Source of the DNA: Anaerolineae bacterium
Lineage (GTDB): Bacteria > Chloroflexota > Anaerolineae > Aggregatilineales > Phototrophicaceae
DNA: 64,000 nucleotides
Reading direction: 5' to 3'
Assembly: GCA_017303635.1 (NCBI GenBank)
Contig: JAFLCG010000005.1
Location: 248,001 to 312,000, forward strand
Positions 34,528 through 43,902 of the stretch are shown here, piece by piece; positions within the stretch are counted from its first letter, which is position 1, and each line of letters begins with the position of its first letter. The position numbers and the translations under genes were made by a program. Below the pieces are notes generated by a model. The model ran no database searches, was not told where the DNA came from, and saw nothing but the letters and a program-made list of their open reading frames with translations.

Positions 34528-35790
34528 TTAATCCTTCCCGAACCATGCCACCGCTTCGATGTGATACGTTTGCGGGAACATATCCACCGGCTGCACCTGC
34601 GCGAGCGTATACCCTGCCCCAACCAATCGCTTGGCATCCCGAGCCAATGTCGAAGGATCACAGGAGACATAGGCAATCCGCGTCGGCTGCTGTGCGATCA
34701 GGGCATCCAGCGCCGCCGGAGCCATCCCCGCACGTGGCGGATCAACTACCGCCGCACTGAAGGGTCCCGTCAATCCACCTAGCACGGTCTCGACACTACC
34801 TACCTCAAACGCCGTATTTGCCTGCCCCGCGAGGTTAAATCGCGCATCTTCAACAGCGGGCGCAAAGCTCTCCACACCGACCACCGACTCGAACCGCTCG
34901 GCCAGGAACGCACTGAATAGCCCCACCCCGCTGTATAAATCCAGCGCAGCACCGCCCGCTACCGATCCCAGCCACGCCATCACCTGCTCGACCAGCACCG
35001 CCGCCTGTGCCAGATTGACCTGAAAGAAGCTCCCACCCGCCACCCGGAAAGACTTCCCCTTTACGTGGTAATGCACCGCCTCCGCGCCAGCCACAACCCG
35101 CGCAGGCGCGTCCTCTCGTGCTGAAACCGCTACCAACCACTCACCCGCGTCCGACCCCACCTGCACCCGTATCCGGTCATCGCTCCGGTTCCCCCTCTCC
35201 CGTGACGCGATTCCCACGACATTCTTCTCATGCCGAGGTGGAGCGTCACGAACGGAGAGGGGGCTGGGGGGTGAGGCCTCTGTGAAATCTTCTGCCAGAA
35301 CGAGCAACTCCGGTCGGCTGATCGGACAATCACGAATAGCGATCACCTGCCGGTCATCCACGCCCACAAAACCCAACTTCCCCTCTCGCGTCGGATGAAA
35401 AGTCACATGCGAGCGGTACGACCAGGGAGGGTCACTTGGGAGGGTCGGCAGCACCAGCGCATCCTTCAGACCACCAATCCGCGCCAATTGATCGGCCACG
35501 ATCTGCTGCTTGAAGGTCAATTGCGCCCCGTAGTCGATATGCTGCCATTGGCACCCACCGCACTGACCGACATGCCCGCAGCGCGGTTCGACTCGTGCGG
35601 TCGAGTGCGTCAAAACCTCGACCACCTCCGCCAGTGCGAAACGACCCTTATCCTGTCGAATGCGCGCCCGCACCCGCTCCCCGCTGATACCCCCGGTCAC
35701 GAAGACCGCCCTGCCCTCGTGACGCCCCACCGCCGCCCCGCCATACGCCATCCCGGTCAAATCGATTTCAATGATCGCGCCCATTGTCAT
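34528..35790 (-). CDS. RNA (uracil-5-)-methyltransferase, TrmA/RlmD family, with in-frame repeat insertion
   Basis: The 420-residue enzyme has an N-terminal TRAM domain and four Fe-S cluster ligands (C71, C77, C80, C155; GQCGGCQWQH and IRDCPI). The SAM site is in ALDLYSGVGLFSAFLAERF, with the nucleophile Cys in RIAYVSCDPSTLARD. It methylates U to m5U in rRNA or tRNA; which site (RlmD, RlmC or TrmA type) is open. Residues about 171-201 are encoded by a copy of the dispersed palindromic repeat (35190-35277). They form a Ser/Pro/Arg-rich insert foreign to the family, yet the frame is intact. Confidence 0.93.
   Translation of the reverse strand: MTMGAIIEIDLTGMAYGGAAVGRHEGRAVFVTGGISGERVRARIRQDKGRFALAEVVEVLTHSTARVEPRCGHVGQCGGCQWQHIDYGAQLTFKQQIVADQLARIGGLKDALVLPTLPSDPPWSYRSHVTFHPTREGKLGFVGVDDRQVIAIRDCPISRPELLVLAEDFTEASPPSPLSVRDAPPRHEKNVVGIASRERGNRSDDRIRVQVGSDAGEWLVAVSAREDAPARVVAGAEAVHYHVKGKSFRVAGGSFFQVNLAQAAVLVEQVMAWLGSVAGGAALDLYSGVGLFSAFLAERFESVVGVESFAPAVEDARFNLAGQANTAFEVGSVETVLGGLTGPFSAAVVDPPRAGMAPAALDALIAQQPTRIAYVSCDPSTLARDAKRLVGAGYTLAQVQPVDMFPQTYHIEAVAWFGKD
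35190..35277. repeat. Dispersed palindromic repeat inserted inside a coding sequence, copy 2
   Basis: Outer arms CCCCCTCTCC (35191-35200) and GGAGAGGGGG (35254-35263), and inner arms CGTGACGC (35201-35208) and GCGTCACG (35243-35250), are perfect inverted repeats. The tail GGGCTGGGGGGTGAGG follows. The element matches the intergenic copy at 37262-37338 in both arms but not in the middle. It lies wholly within the methyltransferase gene and keeps the frame. Confidence 0.85.
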
Positions 35791-35884
35791 GCACCTGTGC
35801 CAGATCGTTCCATTCGGGCTATTATAGACTGCTGTGAGGAGCGCGGTTGGAAATCAGGGTCAATGCTGGTAAATGAGAGCAAAT

Positions 35885-35900
35885 CGGAACATATGTTCCG
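35885..35900. promoter_or_regulatory. gal palindrome 1: CGGAACATATGTTCCG upstream of galK
   Basis: A perfect 16-bp palindrome. Exactly 20 bp after it lies TATACT (35921-35926), and there is no good -35, so the site is centred near -40 of the inferred start. That is the class II activator position. The same palindrome with one changed base, and the same 20-bp spacing to a -10, occurs at 38940-38955. Confidence 0.65.
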
Positions 35901-35920
35901 TTTCTTAACCCGCATTCGGC

Positions 35921-35926
35921 TATACT
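35921..35926 (+). promoter_or_regulatory. -10 element of the probable galK promoter
   Basis: TATACT stands 20 bp after the palindrome at 35885-35900, which takes the place of a -35. The leader to galK would be about 145 nt and would contain the TGTCCAAA repeats. Confidence 0.5.
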
Positions 35927-35950
35927 CACGGGTAAGGGCAGATAAACGGG

Positions 35951-36013
35951 TCAGATTTGGACAAAATCGGGGAATCTAATCTGTCCAAAGTGTCAAATCT
36001 GTCCAAAATGTCC
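35951..36013. promoter_or_regulatory. Three TGTCCAAA boxes in the galK leader
   Basis: AATCTGTCCAAA occurs at 35978 and 35996 (18-bp period), each followed by GTGTC or ATGTC. An inverted TTTGGACA lies at about 35956-35963. They sit between the putative promoter and the galK start and could be repressor sites. No regulator is identified. Confidence 0.45.
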
Positions 36014-36078
36014 AGTAAACCCGGATCAACCGTAGCCCATCATTATGACGTAACCATTTCAAAATCAAGGATACTTGT

Positions 36079-37218
36079 ATGTCGCTCCAACAGCGCGTCA
36101 TTGACGCCTTTCAACGAAAGTTCGGCGCACCACCCGCTATCGTCGTCCGCGCACCAGGCCGCGTCAATCTCATTGGTGAACACACCGACTATAACGATGG
36201 TTTTGTGCTGCCGATGGCCATTGACCGCGCCGCCTGGATTGCCCTGCGCCCTCGTACCGACCGCCGCCTGGTCGTACAGTCGCTGGATTTCGATCAGTCT
36301 GTCGATGTCGACCTGAACCAGATGACCAATACCGGTCCCGGCTGGGCGGAATACCTCAAGGGCGTAGCCTGGGCGCTGACTGACTCCGGCCGGCAATTGG
36401 AAGGCTGGGATGGTGTCACTGCCGGGGATGTGCCGATTGGAGCCGGGCTGTCATCATCCGCAGCCCTTGAACTCGCCACAGCCCGCGCCTTTGCCACTGT
36501 CTCACAGCTCGACTGGAACCCGGCACAGATGGCGCTCCTCAGCCAGCGGGCCGAGAACAAGTGGGTCGGCGTGAATTGCGGCATCATGGATCAGATGATC
36601 TCCGCAGCCGGTGCCGCCGGTCATGCCCTGCTCATTGACTGCCGCTCGCTGGAAAACCAACTGGTACCCCTGCCCCCGGGGAACGCCGTGATCGTCCTCG
36701 ATACCGCCACCCGCCGCGGCTTGGTCGATTCCGCCTATAACGAACGCCGTGCCCAGTGTGAAGCCGCCGCCCGTTTCTTCAATGTCAAAGCCTTACGGGA
36801 TGTCAGCGTCGCCCAGTTTGAGGCTCGCGCTGCCGAACTTGATGAGGTCACCCGTCGCCGCGCCCGCCATGTCGTCACCGAAAATGACCGGACGCTCAAA
36901 GCAGCAGAAGTCATGCGGGCGGGTGATGCGGCAGCACTCGGCCTGCTGATGAACGCCAGCCACGATAGCCTGCGTGATGATTTTGAAGTGACCAATAGTG
37001 CGCTCAACGTGATTGTCGAGATTGCGCGCCAGCAGCCCGGTTGCTGGGGTGCCCGCATGACCGGCGCAGGTTTTGGTGGCTGCGCGGTCGCCCTCGTCAA
37101 GGCTGAAGCTGCCACCGCCTTTGACCAGGCCGTAACCGCCGCCTATACCCAGGCTACCGGACTCACGCCCAACGTCTACATCTGTCACGCATCGGATGGC
37201 GCCAGCGTCGTTCCGTAG
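36079..37218 (+). CDS. galK: Galactokinase
   Basis: The 379-residue GHMP kinase has the galactokinase signature GRVNLIGEHTDYNDGFVLP, the ATP-binding loop PIGAGLSSSAALELA, and the C-terminal GARMTGAGFGGCAVALV. It phosphorylates galactose at C1 for the Leloir pathway; galT for the next step is nearby at 37825-38859. The gene carries a palindrome and TGTCCAAA boxes upstream and is followed by a repeat-rich gap. Confidence 0.96.
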   Translation: MSLQQRVIDAFQRKFGAPPAIVVRAPGRVNLIGEHTDYNDGFVLPMAIDRAAWIALRPRTDRRLVVQSLDFDQSVDVDLNQMTNTGPGWAEYLKGVAWALTDSGRQLEGWDGVTAGDVPIGAGLSSSAALELATARAFATVSQLDWNPAQMALLSQRAENKWVGVNCGIMDQMISAAGAAGHALLIDCRSLENQLVPLPPGNAVIVLDTATRRGLVDSAYNERRAQCEAAARFFNVKALRDVSVAQFEARAAELDEVTRRRARHVVTENDRTLKAAEVMRAGDAAALGLLMNASHDSLRDDFEVTNSALNVIVEIARQQPGCWGARMTGAGFGGCAVALVKAEAATAFDQAVTAAYTQATGLTPNVYICHASDGASVVP

Positions 37219-37261
37219 GCCGCAACATATCGCGCCCTATAATCAGATTGCCCTCAGTACT

Positions 37262-37338
37262 CCCCTCTCCTGTGACGCGGCTCGAACCGACACTGAACTT
37301 TCCCATAGCATGAGCGTCACAAACGGAGAGGGGCGGGG
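37262..37338. repeat. Dispersed palindromic repeat, copy 3
   Basis: Outer arms CCCCTCTCC and GGAGAGGGG and inner arms GTGACGC (37272-37278) and GCGTCAC (37314-37320) match copy 2 at 35190-35277. The central 35 bp is unrelated, which suggests the arms are the conserved mobile or structural part. Confidence 0.8.
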
Positions 37339-37473
37339 ATTCTCAAGTGTAGGTTTTTATTGTGAGCCTCAATGTAGAGAGTACAACGTGGCTATATCGC
37401 GCTCCGGCTCCCATTCTCCAGCGCCGCATACCCTACCAAAACCTGACTTTACCAACGTCAAAGCGGCGCGGAA

Positions 37474-37499
37474 GGAGAAGGGGCTGGGGGTTGAGGTTC
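37474..37499. repeat. Fragment of the dispersed repeat (tail only)
   Basis: GGAGAAGGGGCTGGGGG followed by TTGAGGTTC matches the right arm and tail of copies 1 and 2 with small changes. No left arm is seen. Confidence 0.55.
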
Positions 37500-37660
37500 C
37501 GTCTTTGCGGTCGCCTTACGAATAAACCTGCCCTTGAAAAGTGGGCAAGGGGGTGAGTTTCTTCCCACAAAGCGCAACGTCCCGTTGATCGGGACGCCGC
37601 TGGTGGAGAAGCCCTGTTGCAATTTTCGCAGAGGTCTTTGCAGAAGGTGCAGTCAAAAGG

Positions 37661-37687
37661 TAACGCCGGAACACTATCCCGGCGTTA
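37661..37687 (-). terminator. Possible galT terminator hairpin
   Basis: TAACGCCGG and CCGGCGTTA form a perfect 9-bp stem with a 9-base loop; on the minus strand CCTTTTG follows. It is about 140 bp beyond the galT stop, which is far, so the assignment is tentative. Confidence 0.4.
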
Positions 37688-37758
37688 ACACATCTGAACA
37701 CTTCCGTTAAGGCACTGTGAAGCCAATGTGACGACAACCCTCTACCTCAGCGTCACGT

Positions 37759-37810
37759 CTTCCTCTGCGTCTCTGCCTCTCCGCTTCTCTGCGTCTCTGC
37801 GCCTCTGCAG
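37759..37810. repeat. CT-rich CTCTGCGT low-complexity tract
   Basis: Imperfect tandem units of CTCTGCGTCTCTGC run just before the 3' end of galT. A shorter related tract (TCTCTGCGCCTCAG) lies just after the methyltransferase stop near 34511-34524. Confidence 0.6.
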
Positions 37811-37824
37811 TAAAAGTTCCCACT

Positions 37825-39379
<1,555 letters not shown>

Positions 39380-40519
39380 ATGGCCTTTGACAAGAAACGC
39401 ATCTTCATTAGCTATGCGCGGGAAGATAAAGCCTTCGCAGAGCAGCTACATGAACAATTATCAAAATATGGGCTGGACGTCTGGCTGGATGTGAAATCCG
39501 TTCCACCGGGTGCTGATTGGGCCAAACTGGTCGCCCAGGACATCAGTCGATCAGACGGCCTGCTGCTCATCATGTCACCGGATAGCAAGGCATCGCCGAA
39601 TGTCGAGGTCGAGTGGCAGCAAATGCTGACCCAGGGCAAGCCAGTCATCCCCCTGTTCTTCCGCGCCTACGGGGGCAGCTTCAGCCCGGAGATCGACAAG
39701 CTCAGTTACATCGATGTCAGCAGTCAGAGCGAACACTTCACCTATAAGTTCCGCCGCATTCTGGATGGGTTGAAAGCACAGGGATTCGCGGTCACCGAGA
39801 ACCTGACCGAAGGCTTGTACGTCTCCAAGACGGTACACGTAGGACCGCCTCCCTCGTCATCAGTGCAAGCAGCCCCGCCGGGTTCAGCACGGATGCCCCT
39901 CATCATCGGGGGCATCGTCATCGCAGCAGCCATCATCGCCCTGCTGCTCCTGCGTCCTGGCGCAGGCGCAACCACAGCCACTGCTACGCCAACCGAACCG
40001 CCAACGGCTGTTCCCGCCAGCATAACCCCGGCAGCCGAAATCACCTCCCCCACGGAAACCCAGCCCGCGCCGACCGACACAGCACCAGCACCGATAGCGA
40101 CTACCGCTTCGGCCTCAGCTGGAAGTAACCGCATCGATGTCCGCGTCGTCTACAGCGGCCCGGATAGCTTGACCGTGATCGTGCAGGGGGATAGCAACTT
40201 TGCCGATATTGGCTTGTTGGCAGCCGGATCAGAAGATGCGGTTAACCTGATTGAGCGCTTCGATGGCCTTCAACTGGCCGGTGGCACCGCCAGCGCTGGA
40301 GCTTGCCTGCGTTTTGTACAGGATGGAAACACACCGCCACTCCCGACCGATTGCGAAAGCAGCAAGCTGCTCAGCAGGACCGTCAGTAGCGCCGATGTGT
40401 TTTGGTGGGATACGGTTGCTAACCAGGCCCGCAGCTTGAGCGTCCGGCGTGGAGACGAAAATCTACAGCTCTGCTCCGCCGCCGTCGCCGCCGCCGCAGG
40501 CTGCGTTATTCAGGGCTGA
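39380..40519 (+). CDS. TIR-domain protein with a transmembrane helix and extracytoplasmic domain
   Basis: The 379-residue protein begins with a TIR domain (residues 1-140). It shows RIFISYAREDKAFAEQLHEQL, GLDVWLDVKSVPPG, and SPNVEVEWQQML carrying the Glu expected at the NAD-cleaving site. A single helix, LIIGGIVIAAAIIALLLL (about 175-192), is followed by a Thr/Pro/Ala-rich linker and a C-terminal domain of about 120 residues with four Cys. The TIR part would be cytoplasmic and the rest outside. TIR proteins cleave NAD in immunity or act as adaptors. No defence partner gene adjoins it, so a sensor role is inferred. Confidence 0.85.
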   Translation: MAFDKKRIFISYAREDKAFAEQLHEQLSKYGLDVWLDVKSVPPGADWAKLVAQDISRSDGLLLIMSPDSKASPNVEVEWQQMLTQGKPVIPLFFRAYGGSFSPEIDKLSYIDVSSQSEHFTYKFRRILDGLKAQGFAVTENLTEGLYVSKTVHVGPPPSSSVQAAPPGSARMPLIIGGIVIAAAIIALLLLRPGAGATTATATPTEPPTAVPASITPAAEITSPTETQPAPTDTAPAPIATTASASAGSNRIDVRVVYSGPDSLTVIVQGDSNFADIGLLAAGSEDAVNLIERFDGLQLAGGTASAGACLRFVQDGNTPPLPTDCESSKLLSRTVSSADVFWWDTVANQARSLSVRRGDENLQLCSAAVAAAAGCVIQG

Positions 40520-41102
40520 TGGTGTTTGCATTGAACCAGCGTCCGAACTGACCATAAACCGAACTGGCTGACCAGTGCTTGATCAAACTCGCTCGTTCCG
40601 ATTCGGGCAGTGCAGAAAGCGGCTGGTCAGTCCCTTCCGGGATGAAGACACGCCACCAATCTGAGTAAACTGCAATCGGAGTTGGATCAGCCTGCTCGCT
40701 CAACCGACCCACCGCCGCTTCATCAATAAATGTCTGGGTCTGCCCCTGGGCATCGATATAGGTCAGGGCGCTGATAAACCTGCATGACCGATCTGGAACA
40801 CCCTGCATCAGACGCAGGATGGCATCCACCCCCAGCGTTTCCAGAACATAACGGCTGTAAGGACCGGGAAAACCCTTCAGTGCATCAATGAAAAAGCCAC
40901 TGTCTTCCGCAATAACCGGCTTCTGCAGTTGACGATATCCTTGTTGGGCCTTACTGCTGACCACAGCCTCAACCCGATCTGCCTGCGGTTCCATCAGCGA
41001 AAGATCTACCTGAGTGAGCTCAATCTGAAAGGGAGCCAAAATCCGTTGTGCCAGCGCCAGTTTAGATGGATTGCCTGTCAGGAAGGAGATCGATGTCATC
41101 AT
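40506..41102 (-). CDS. HAM1/RdgB-family non-canonical purine NTP pyrophosphatase
   Basis: The 198-residue protein begins SISFLTGNPSKLALAQRIL and has EDSGFFIDALKGFPGPYSRY, both typical of HAM1 enzymes that remove XTP/dITP. The middle has RCRFISALTYID-like text (SCRFISALTYIDAQGQ), also typical. The C-terminal region is divergent. Two adjacent ATGs (41102, 41099) are possible; neither has a clear ribosome binding site. The 3' end overlaps the TIR gene by 14 bp, convergently. Confidence 0.88.
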   Translation of the reverse strand: MMTSISFLTGNPSKLALAQRILAPFQIELTQVDLSLMEPQADRVEAVVSSKAQQGYRQLQKPVIAEDSGFFIDALKGFPGPYSRYVLETLGVDAILRLMQGVPDRSCRFISALTYIDAQGQTQTFIDEAAVGRLSEQADPTPIAVYSDWWRVFIPEGTDQPLSALPESERASLIKHWSASSVYGQFGRWFNANTISPE

Positions 41103-41245
41103 GGTTGTATGGTTCAAATGATTGACCGGATTTATGAATTATTCATGAATTTACGTTTCATTAATTAACTCTATATGTATTTTGCGCTAAGCTGTTGTTG
41201 GAAGTGTAACTCATTGGTCGATAGTTGAAACGGGAGTGACCTCGA

Positions 41246-41461
41246 ATGTTGTTTGAAGATCTGTTTTTCGACGACGAATCTCTTGCTCCAACAAACAACA
41301 CCAACATTCGTGTGAACCAACTAGGCCGCACTGTACAGTTACAGGCGGAATACCTGGAAGACGGTGAAGTCGTTCGTTGGAACCGCGTCACAGAGGTACG
41401 GCGCACGTCGTCAAGTACTCGCGCCACTGGCCCACTCTCTGCACCAGTTGTAACTGCCTGA
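41246..41461 (+). CDS. Small acidic protein of unknown function
   Basis: The 71-residue product begins MLFEDLFFDDESLAP and has a predicted strand-rich middle (NIRVNQLGRTVQLQAEYLEDGEVVRWNRV). It resembles no domain I know. GGGAG lies 9 bp before the ATG and a strong bidirectional terminator follows 20 bp after the stop, which together support a real gene. Confidence 0.65.
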   Translation: MLFEDLFFDDESLAPTNNTNIRVNQLGRTVQLQAEYLEDGEVVRWNRVTEVRRTSSSTRATGPLSAPVVTA

Positions 41462-41481
41462 AGACGTTCTCTGGCAAAAAT

Positions 41482-41516
41482 AACAGCGGCTGAGGGAATA
41501 AAACTCAGCCGCTGTT
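41482..41516. terminator. Strong bidirectional terminator
   Basis: AACAGCGGCTGAG and CTCAGCCGCTGTT form a perfect 13-bp stem with a 9-base loop. On the minus strand ATTTTTG follows; on the plus strand GATTCT. It serves both the small acidic gene and the convergent cis-prenyltransferase-like gene. Confidence 0.88.
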
Positions 41517-41520
41517 GATT

Positions 41521-42453
41521 CTACTGTGGTATGCCGGACGAATCAGGTGCGTACGCTGCATACACCAGATTTTCGTGTTTTTGGCTAAGACCGATGATGG
41601 TCTCTTCATGGGAACGGTAGAACTCGCGCAGGCGATTCAATTCCCCTTGACCAATGTTCTTGTAATCCCGACCCACATCATGCTGATTGAAAAGATGATC
41701 ATACAGAATGCTGCGGAGCGATTTCCGACTGAGGATCAGCGGCGTTACCAGCGTGGTGTAAATCTGCTCGGAACCTTCAAGCAAAGTCGGCACACCCATT
41801 CGGGCATAGATACGATTGAACCCGATTAGAATATCGAGTGGACGCATGGTCGCGTCTTCATAGTACAGCTCGACCATCTCTTCCCATGTGGGTGGTCGAT
41901 TATGAATCGCTCCAAACTGCGTGACCAGTTCAAACAGGTGATTGTGGGGGTTCCCGCTGCTGGCACCAAAGTACAGGTAATGCCGGGGTTGAGCGCGGCG
42001 CGGTCCGGCAGCGTTCATGGCTTCTTCCATATCGCCCCGGAAGTGATGGGCCATATCGCCATAGAATCGCACATCGTAACCCATCTGATGATAGGTCGCG
42101 ATGAGATCAGGGTGACTGCTGAGACCAGCAATCCCTTGCATCAGATACTGGTGGGCAGTTGCATGTCGCTGTTTTTGATCTTCAGAGTAGACAGGGATAA
42201 AAACACGGTAAATACCATGAGAGGCCAGCAGAGTAAAAAGCTCAGCCAGGCGCTCCAGTACCACCTGAAGGTAATGCAGCAAATAACTATCATCTTTCGG
42301 TGGTGCATCCAGATATTCGGAAACATACCACCGCCGTGTACCATTGATGAGCAGCGACACGCCCAGTTGATGTGGATATACAAATTCAGCGACTTGTTCA
42401 TCGCTAAGTTGTGTAAACTCATCCAAACTGGGCACGATATCTGTGAGTGACAT
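41521..42453 (-). CDS. Rv3378c-like diterpene synthase / diphosphate-removing prenyl transferase
   Basis: The 310-residue protein matches my recollection of mycobacterial Rv3378c (tuberculosinyl transferase, a cis-prenyltransferase fold) along its length. Shared parts include N37-GTRRW, SHGIYRVFIPVYSED, RFYGDM, the FGA..N segment, NRPPTWEEMVELYY, DILIGFNRI and LRSILYDHLF near the C-terminus. These enzymes convert a diterpenyl diphosphate to an alcohol or adenosine adduct. Asp34 of Rv3378c, in FDGTRRW, corresponds to Asn37 here, so the chemistry may differ. A GGPP synthase gene is divergent at 42671. No class II cyclase (DxDD) gene is in view. Confidence 0.85.
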   Translation of the reverse strand: MSLTDIVPSLDEFTQLSDEQVAEFVYPHQLGVSLLINGTRRWYVSEYLDAPPKDDSYLLHYLQVVLERLAELFTLLASHGIYRVFIPVYSEDQKQRHATAHQYLMQGIAGLSSHPDLIATYHQMGYDVRFYGDMAHHFRGDMEEAMNAAGPRRAQPRHYLYFGASSGNPHNHLFELVTQFGAIHNRPPTWEEMVELYYEDATMRPLDILIGFNRIYARMGVPTLLEGSEQIYTTLVTPLILSRKSLRSILYDHLFNQHDVGRDYKNIGQGELNRLREFYRSHEETIIGLSQKHENLVYAAYAPDSSGIPQ

Positions 42454-42621
42454 GAATGCACCCCGTGCTTGCTACAATTACATCAGGTTACATTTTCGTA
42501 AAAATTTTGAAATAATGCAAGCAATCTCGCGTTAAGTCTAACATTTGGCATGACTCTTTTGTGACAAATAACATCCTAATGACAAACAAGTCCATCTCTT
42601 TCGCCCAATGGCAACCCGCTC

Positions 42622-42627
42622 TATAAT
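42622..42627 (+). promoter_or_regulatory. -10 of the GGPP synthase promoter
   Basis: TATAAT is a perfect -10 with a poor -35 (TTTCGC at 42599, 17 bp before), suggesting help from an activator. Two TGACAAA copies lie at 42562 and 42580. The leader to the ATG at 42671 would be about 37 nt. Confidence 0.5.
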
Positions 42628-42670
42628 CATACACCTTACACTAGAATCGATTCCGATTCAGGGAGCCTTC

Positions 42671-43762
42671 ATGACCCAGCGCGATTTTTCGCAATTGATG
42701 AACGCTATATCTACCCGGGAAGTGATGGTCAAGCAATATTTGCTGGAACAACACCCGGTCGCCATTGAATACAATCACTTGCAACAGGCCGCGCTCAGTT
42801 ATGTCAAAGCCGGGGGGAAATCACTTCGCCCAGCAGTACTGATGTTTGCCTGTGGAGCAGTTGGTGGGGATGAACGCAAAGCCATTCCCGCAGCCGCTGC
42901 AGTCGAACTCTATCACACCTTCACCCTCGTCCATGATGACATCATCGACCGTGATGAAATGCGCCGTGGTGTTCCGACTGTCCATGTGGATTTTGCCCAA
43001 CGTGCCCGTACTGAATTTAAGTACGATAACGCTACCGCAGAACACTATGGCCTGGCAGTTGCCATCCTGACCGGAGATATTCAACAAGGTTGGGCAGCTT
43101 CATTACTGCCTTTGCTGCACCGTGAATTTGGTGTCTCTGCGGAACTGGCTCTCAACCTGGTGGATGAACTCTTTCGCCGCGTTCAGCAGATTTTGATTAA
43201 TGGCGAAACGCTCGATATTCTGCTTTCTCAGATGCCTGTCGATCAGGTCACACCGGAGCAGGTGGTCAATATGCTCTGGCAAAAAACGGGCATCCTCTAT
43301 GAATTCTGTGGTCGTGCGGGTGCTGCCATTGGTCTCAATCAGCCAGATCTGTATCACTCGTCAGTCGAAGCGCTGGCCACTTTCACCAGCCGCTGCGGTA
43401 CAGCTTTCCAGATACAGGATGACATCCTTGGCGTCGTTGGTGAAGCCAACAAATTAGGAAAAGCAGTTGGGAACGACATCCGCGAGGGCAAACGCACCCT
43501 GGTATTGATTGGCAGCCTCCCCCGCATGACGGCAGCCCAGCGCAAATTCACCCTCAAGACAATCGGCAACCATGAGAGCAGCAATGCGGATGTTGAAGAA
43601 GTGATCAGCCTGTTCCGCAATAGTGGGGGGATTGACTACGCCCGCGATATGGCGCATCAGTACATGAACGAAGGACTAACGGCGTTGGAGAGTGTGCCTG
43701 AGTCCGAGTTTAAATCCCTGCTGAAGCAGTGGGCTGAATTCGTGATCGAACGCGCTCGATAG
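42671..43762 (+). CDS. Geranylgeranyl diphosphate synthase-like polyprenyl synthetase
   Basis: The 363-residue trans-prenyltransferase has GGKSLRPAVLMFACG and the first Asp-rich motif in LVHDDIIDRDEMRRGVPTVH. The second motif region is FQIQDDILGVVGE, where the third Asp is Gly, as is common in actinobacterial IdsA-type enzymes; KRTLVLIG follows. It condenses IPP with allylic diphosphates to a C20 (or similar) product. The ATG at 42671 with GGGAG 5 bp upstream is preferred. It probably feeds the divergent Rv3378c-like enzyme, and perhaps carotenoid or lipid synthesis. Chain length is inferred. Confidence 0.92.
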   Translation: MTQRDFSQLMNAISTREVMVKQYLLEQHPVAIEYNHLQQAALSYVKAGGKSLRPAVLMFACGAVGGDERKAIPAAAAVELYHTFTLVHDDIIDRDEMRRGVPTVHVDFAQRARTEFKYDNATAEHYGLAVAILTGDIQQGWAASLLPLLHREFGVSAELALNLVDELFRRVQQILINGETLDILLSQMPVDQVTPEQVVNMLWQKTGILYEFCGRAGAAIGLNQPDLYHSSVEALATFTSRCGTAFQIQDDILGVVGEANKLGKAVGNDIREGKRTLVLIGSLPRMTAAQRKFTLKTIGNHESSNADVEEVISLFRNSGGIDYARDMAHQYMNEGLTALESVPESEFKSLLKQWAEFVIERAR

Positions 43763-43902
43763 CGGTATACCCGTTCATACATGACCAATCGTCTGCGGAC
43801 ATATCCAAAAGCATCAATAGCACCAGACGAGGACGAATTCAACAATGCCAGCGCAACAGCAGATTAGCTTCTGCTGCTGCGCTGTATGTTATTGGTGCAC
43901 CT

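Larger units (their letters stand above)
37219..37824. other. Repeat-rich gap between galK and galT
   Basis: This 606-bp stretch has no credible gene. It contains a full dispersed palindrome (37262-37338), a tail fragment of it (37474-37499), a further partial GGGCAAGGGGGTGAG segment (37540-37555), a GTCCCG/CGGGAC hairpin (37579-37595), a terminator-like hairpin (37661-37687) and a CT-rich low-complexity tract (37759-37810). Frames that stay open here look like repeat translation. Confidence 0.7.

Noticed and set aside
35942-36013. CRISPR-like array at the TGTCCAAA repeats
   Set aside because: Units are short, unequal in orientation and lack spacers of constant length; no cas genes are present.
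35957-36316. 119-codon frame overlapping the galK start
   Set aside because: It starts at a TTG without a ribosome binding site and runs out of frame through galK.
42562-42586. CarH-like operator at two TGACAAA copies before the GGPP synthase
   Set aside because: The period is 18 bp, not 11 or 22, and only two units are present.
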